Shown here: positions 62,714 through 64,000 of the stretch, in pieces
Position numbering within the stretch: the first letter of the stretch is position 1
Layout of the letters: each line of letters begins with the position of its first letter
Source of the DNA: Hydractinia symbiolongicarpus
Taxonomy: Eukaryota; Cnidaria; Hydrozoa; Anthoathecata; Hydractiniidae
DNA: 64,000 bases
Direction of reading: 5' to 3'
Assembly: GCF_029227915.1 (NCBI RefSeq)
Contig: NC_079875.1
Coordinates: forward strand, 9,855,001 to 9,919,000
The notes under the pieces: generated by a model
What the model saw: the letters and a program-made list of their open reading frames with translations, nothing else
The model's database searches: none
What the model was told of the DNA's origin: nothing
Translations under genes and position numbers: made by a program

Positions 62714-64000
62714 GCTTACTTCTCCGCAACCTCAACCTCAGAGTATCTTGTATCTTTTCGGACAACACGCCGTCTTGATATCAAAGACGACATTTTGAAC
62801 AGATTAATTTTTTCTCACTTTCTTACTAGCAGGTGAAATTTTCATTTTTCATAAGTAAGATATTTTTGAAAATTGATTGTTTCCTTATTCTACTATCAAA
62901 CTAGAGATTTTATTTCGCTTGTAATGGGTGTAATGATATGCAAAGGCCAGGGCATCTCTCAAAAGGTCGATATTTTTGTAATACACATTTTTTCCCAGCC
63001 TCATCTTGTTAAGATCCAATTTTTGGAGGCCTTGATATTTACATATACAGTCACTAAATAACCAAAATTTCAAAACACAACATAATAATTTTATTTCAGT
63101 CAAATTTACTTCCTAATAAGATTTATCCGAAAAATAACAAAGATTTTAATGAATACAAAAGATGTCCCAAAATAAAGAATATGGGGGAATAAAAACTAAG
63201 AAAATTTGAGCCTATATTCAGGTATTTTACTAAGAAAATTGAGCCTCAGGGCTTATATAAAAAATTTACTTTGTGGAAAAGTTGTGAGATACATATGGTT
63301 TTATAAAAAATGTCATTTTTTGTCACTGGTAAGGTTGCCAAGGGTAGAAAGCCTTTGTTTGTTGCTTAATAAACATATTTTCAACGCCTCAAACCCTATG
63401 TACATTAAGTTGAGAAATTTTCGCAAATTTTATGCGCGAAATTTATCTGCGCTAAAATTAAAGTGTCTTAATAAAATTACTAGAAACGACTTGTCTTATT
63501 TATGCTGAAATTCGCGCCGAGTGTGGGTGCACGAAATTGAATTCGCATAAATTCTAGGCGGCACGAAAAAGATTAACTAAACAGCTAAAACATGTACAAC
63601 TCGTTATTTTTCAATAAAACTTTTCTTACGCGGAATACTATATATGTTCTTCTTTTCAATGTTCTCATGCGTTATGGCACAAGAAGAACGGCGATAACTG
63701 TCTGGAAACAAGGCTTGTGTGTAGGAAGCTGGGCGCATCTATGTTTCAGCACTAAGTGAACTCTAGTTACAAGCTCGTGAGCTTGTATTAAAACGCAAAT
63801 GTGTCCTACAAGAATGGAAATTTTTGCCTCTCTGAGCACCGACACGGAAGTAGTCGTGTGTTCGAATCTCATCTTGGTAACTATTTTTACTTTTTTTTTC
63901 TTTTTACTATCTCGCTCGCGAGGACGTGTTTACAGACTGACCTAACGAAAATTGAAAATTCGAGAAATTTTTTATCAATATTATTACCTATCCGAATAGC
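62714..64000. other. Intergenic, repeat-bearing
   Basis: No gene supported. 63411-63560 carries TTTTCGCAAATTTTATGCGCG and related CGCGAAA-type palindromic sequence of the family seen elsewhere. Near 63858 GTGTTCGAATC resembles a tRNA B box, but no tRNA fold or A box was found with it. Confidence 0.4.

Noticed and set aside
63672-63890. Possible tRNA or SINE head at GTGTTCGAATC
   Set aside because: Only a B-box-like string is present; no A box at the right distance and no cloverleaf could be drawn.
1-64000. CRISPR arrays, bacterial operons, rRNA genes
   Set aside because: The intron-exon structure is eukaryotic; tandem repeats here lack unique spacers, and no rRNA sequence was seen.

Overview
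This is eukaryotic, almost certainly animal, nuclear DNA. It is AT-rich, with many short GT-AG introns, no operons, and introns full of minisatellites, foldback repeats and DNA-transposon debris. The mix of an AGTPBP1-type carboxypeptidase, an ATP8B-type flippase and a soluble Osm1/Frd1-type fumarate reductase, together with abundant palindromic TTCGCGAA-type MITE sequence, best suits an early-branching metazoan. A cnidarian, perhaps a hydrozoan, is my guess from general knowledge; no single sequence proves it.

Layout. (1) 166-8833, plus strand: the C-terminal 640 codons, in 12 exons, of a cytosolic carboxypeptidase (CCP1/AGTPBP1 family); the 5' end lies outside the window. (2) About 8.8-19 kb: a transposon graveyard with a SWIM-type pseudogene, a DIRS-like retroelement fragment, a truncated piggyBac transposase with a probable TTAA terminus, a tRNA-derived SINE, and a 1.1-kb element with inverted repeats carrying the 3' exons of a pogo-like transposase. 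(3) 19-31.6 kb, minus strand: a two-domain glyoxalase-like protein, a 7-exon gene joining an N-terminal BRCT-like domain to a C-terminal membrane anchor, and a 2-exon fumarate reductase. (4) 31.6-40.8 kb: apparently gene-free, with a 482-bp MITE and a cluster of CATAATCAGG motifs. (5) 40.8-59.6 kb, plus strand: a complete P4-ATPase (ATP8B type) in 36 coding exons, 1229 residues; one intron holds about 76 copies of a 27-bp minisatellite. (6) 61.3-62.7 kb, plus strand: an intronless gene for a secreted, heavily N-glycosylated, helical-repeat protein of unknown family.

The exon models were assembled by hand from splice signals, reading phase and family similarity. In the CCP, flippase, BRCT and fumarate reductase genes all exon phases close without a stop, which is strong internal support. 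The genes do not form an evident pathway. The most novel items are the BRCT-plus-membrane-anchor protein, the secreted repeat protein, the ligand-depleted glyoxalase-like protein, and the inverted repeats bracketing the catalytic exon of the carboxypeptidase.
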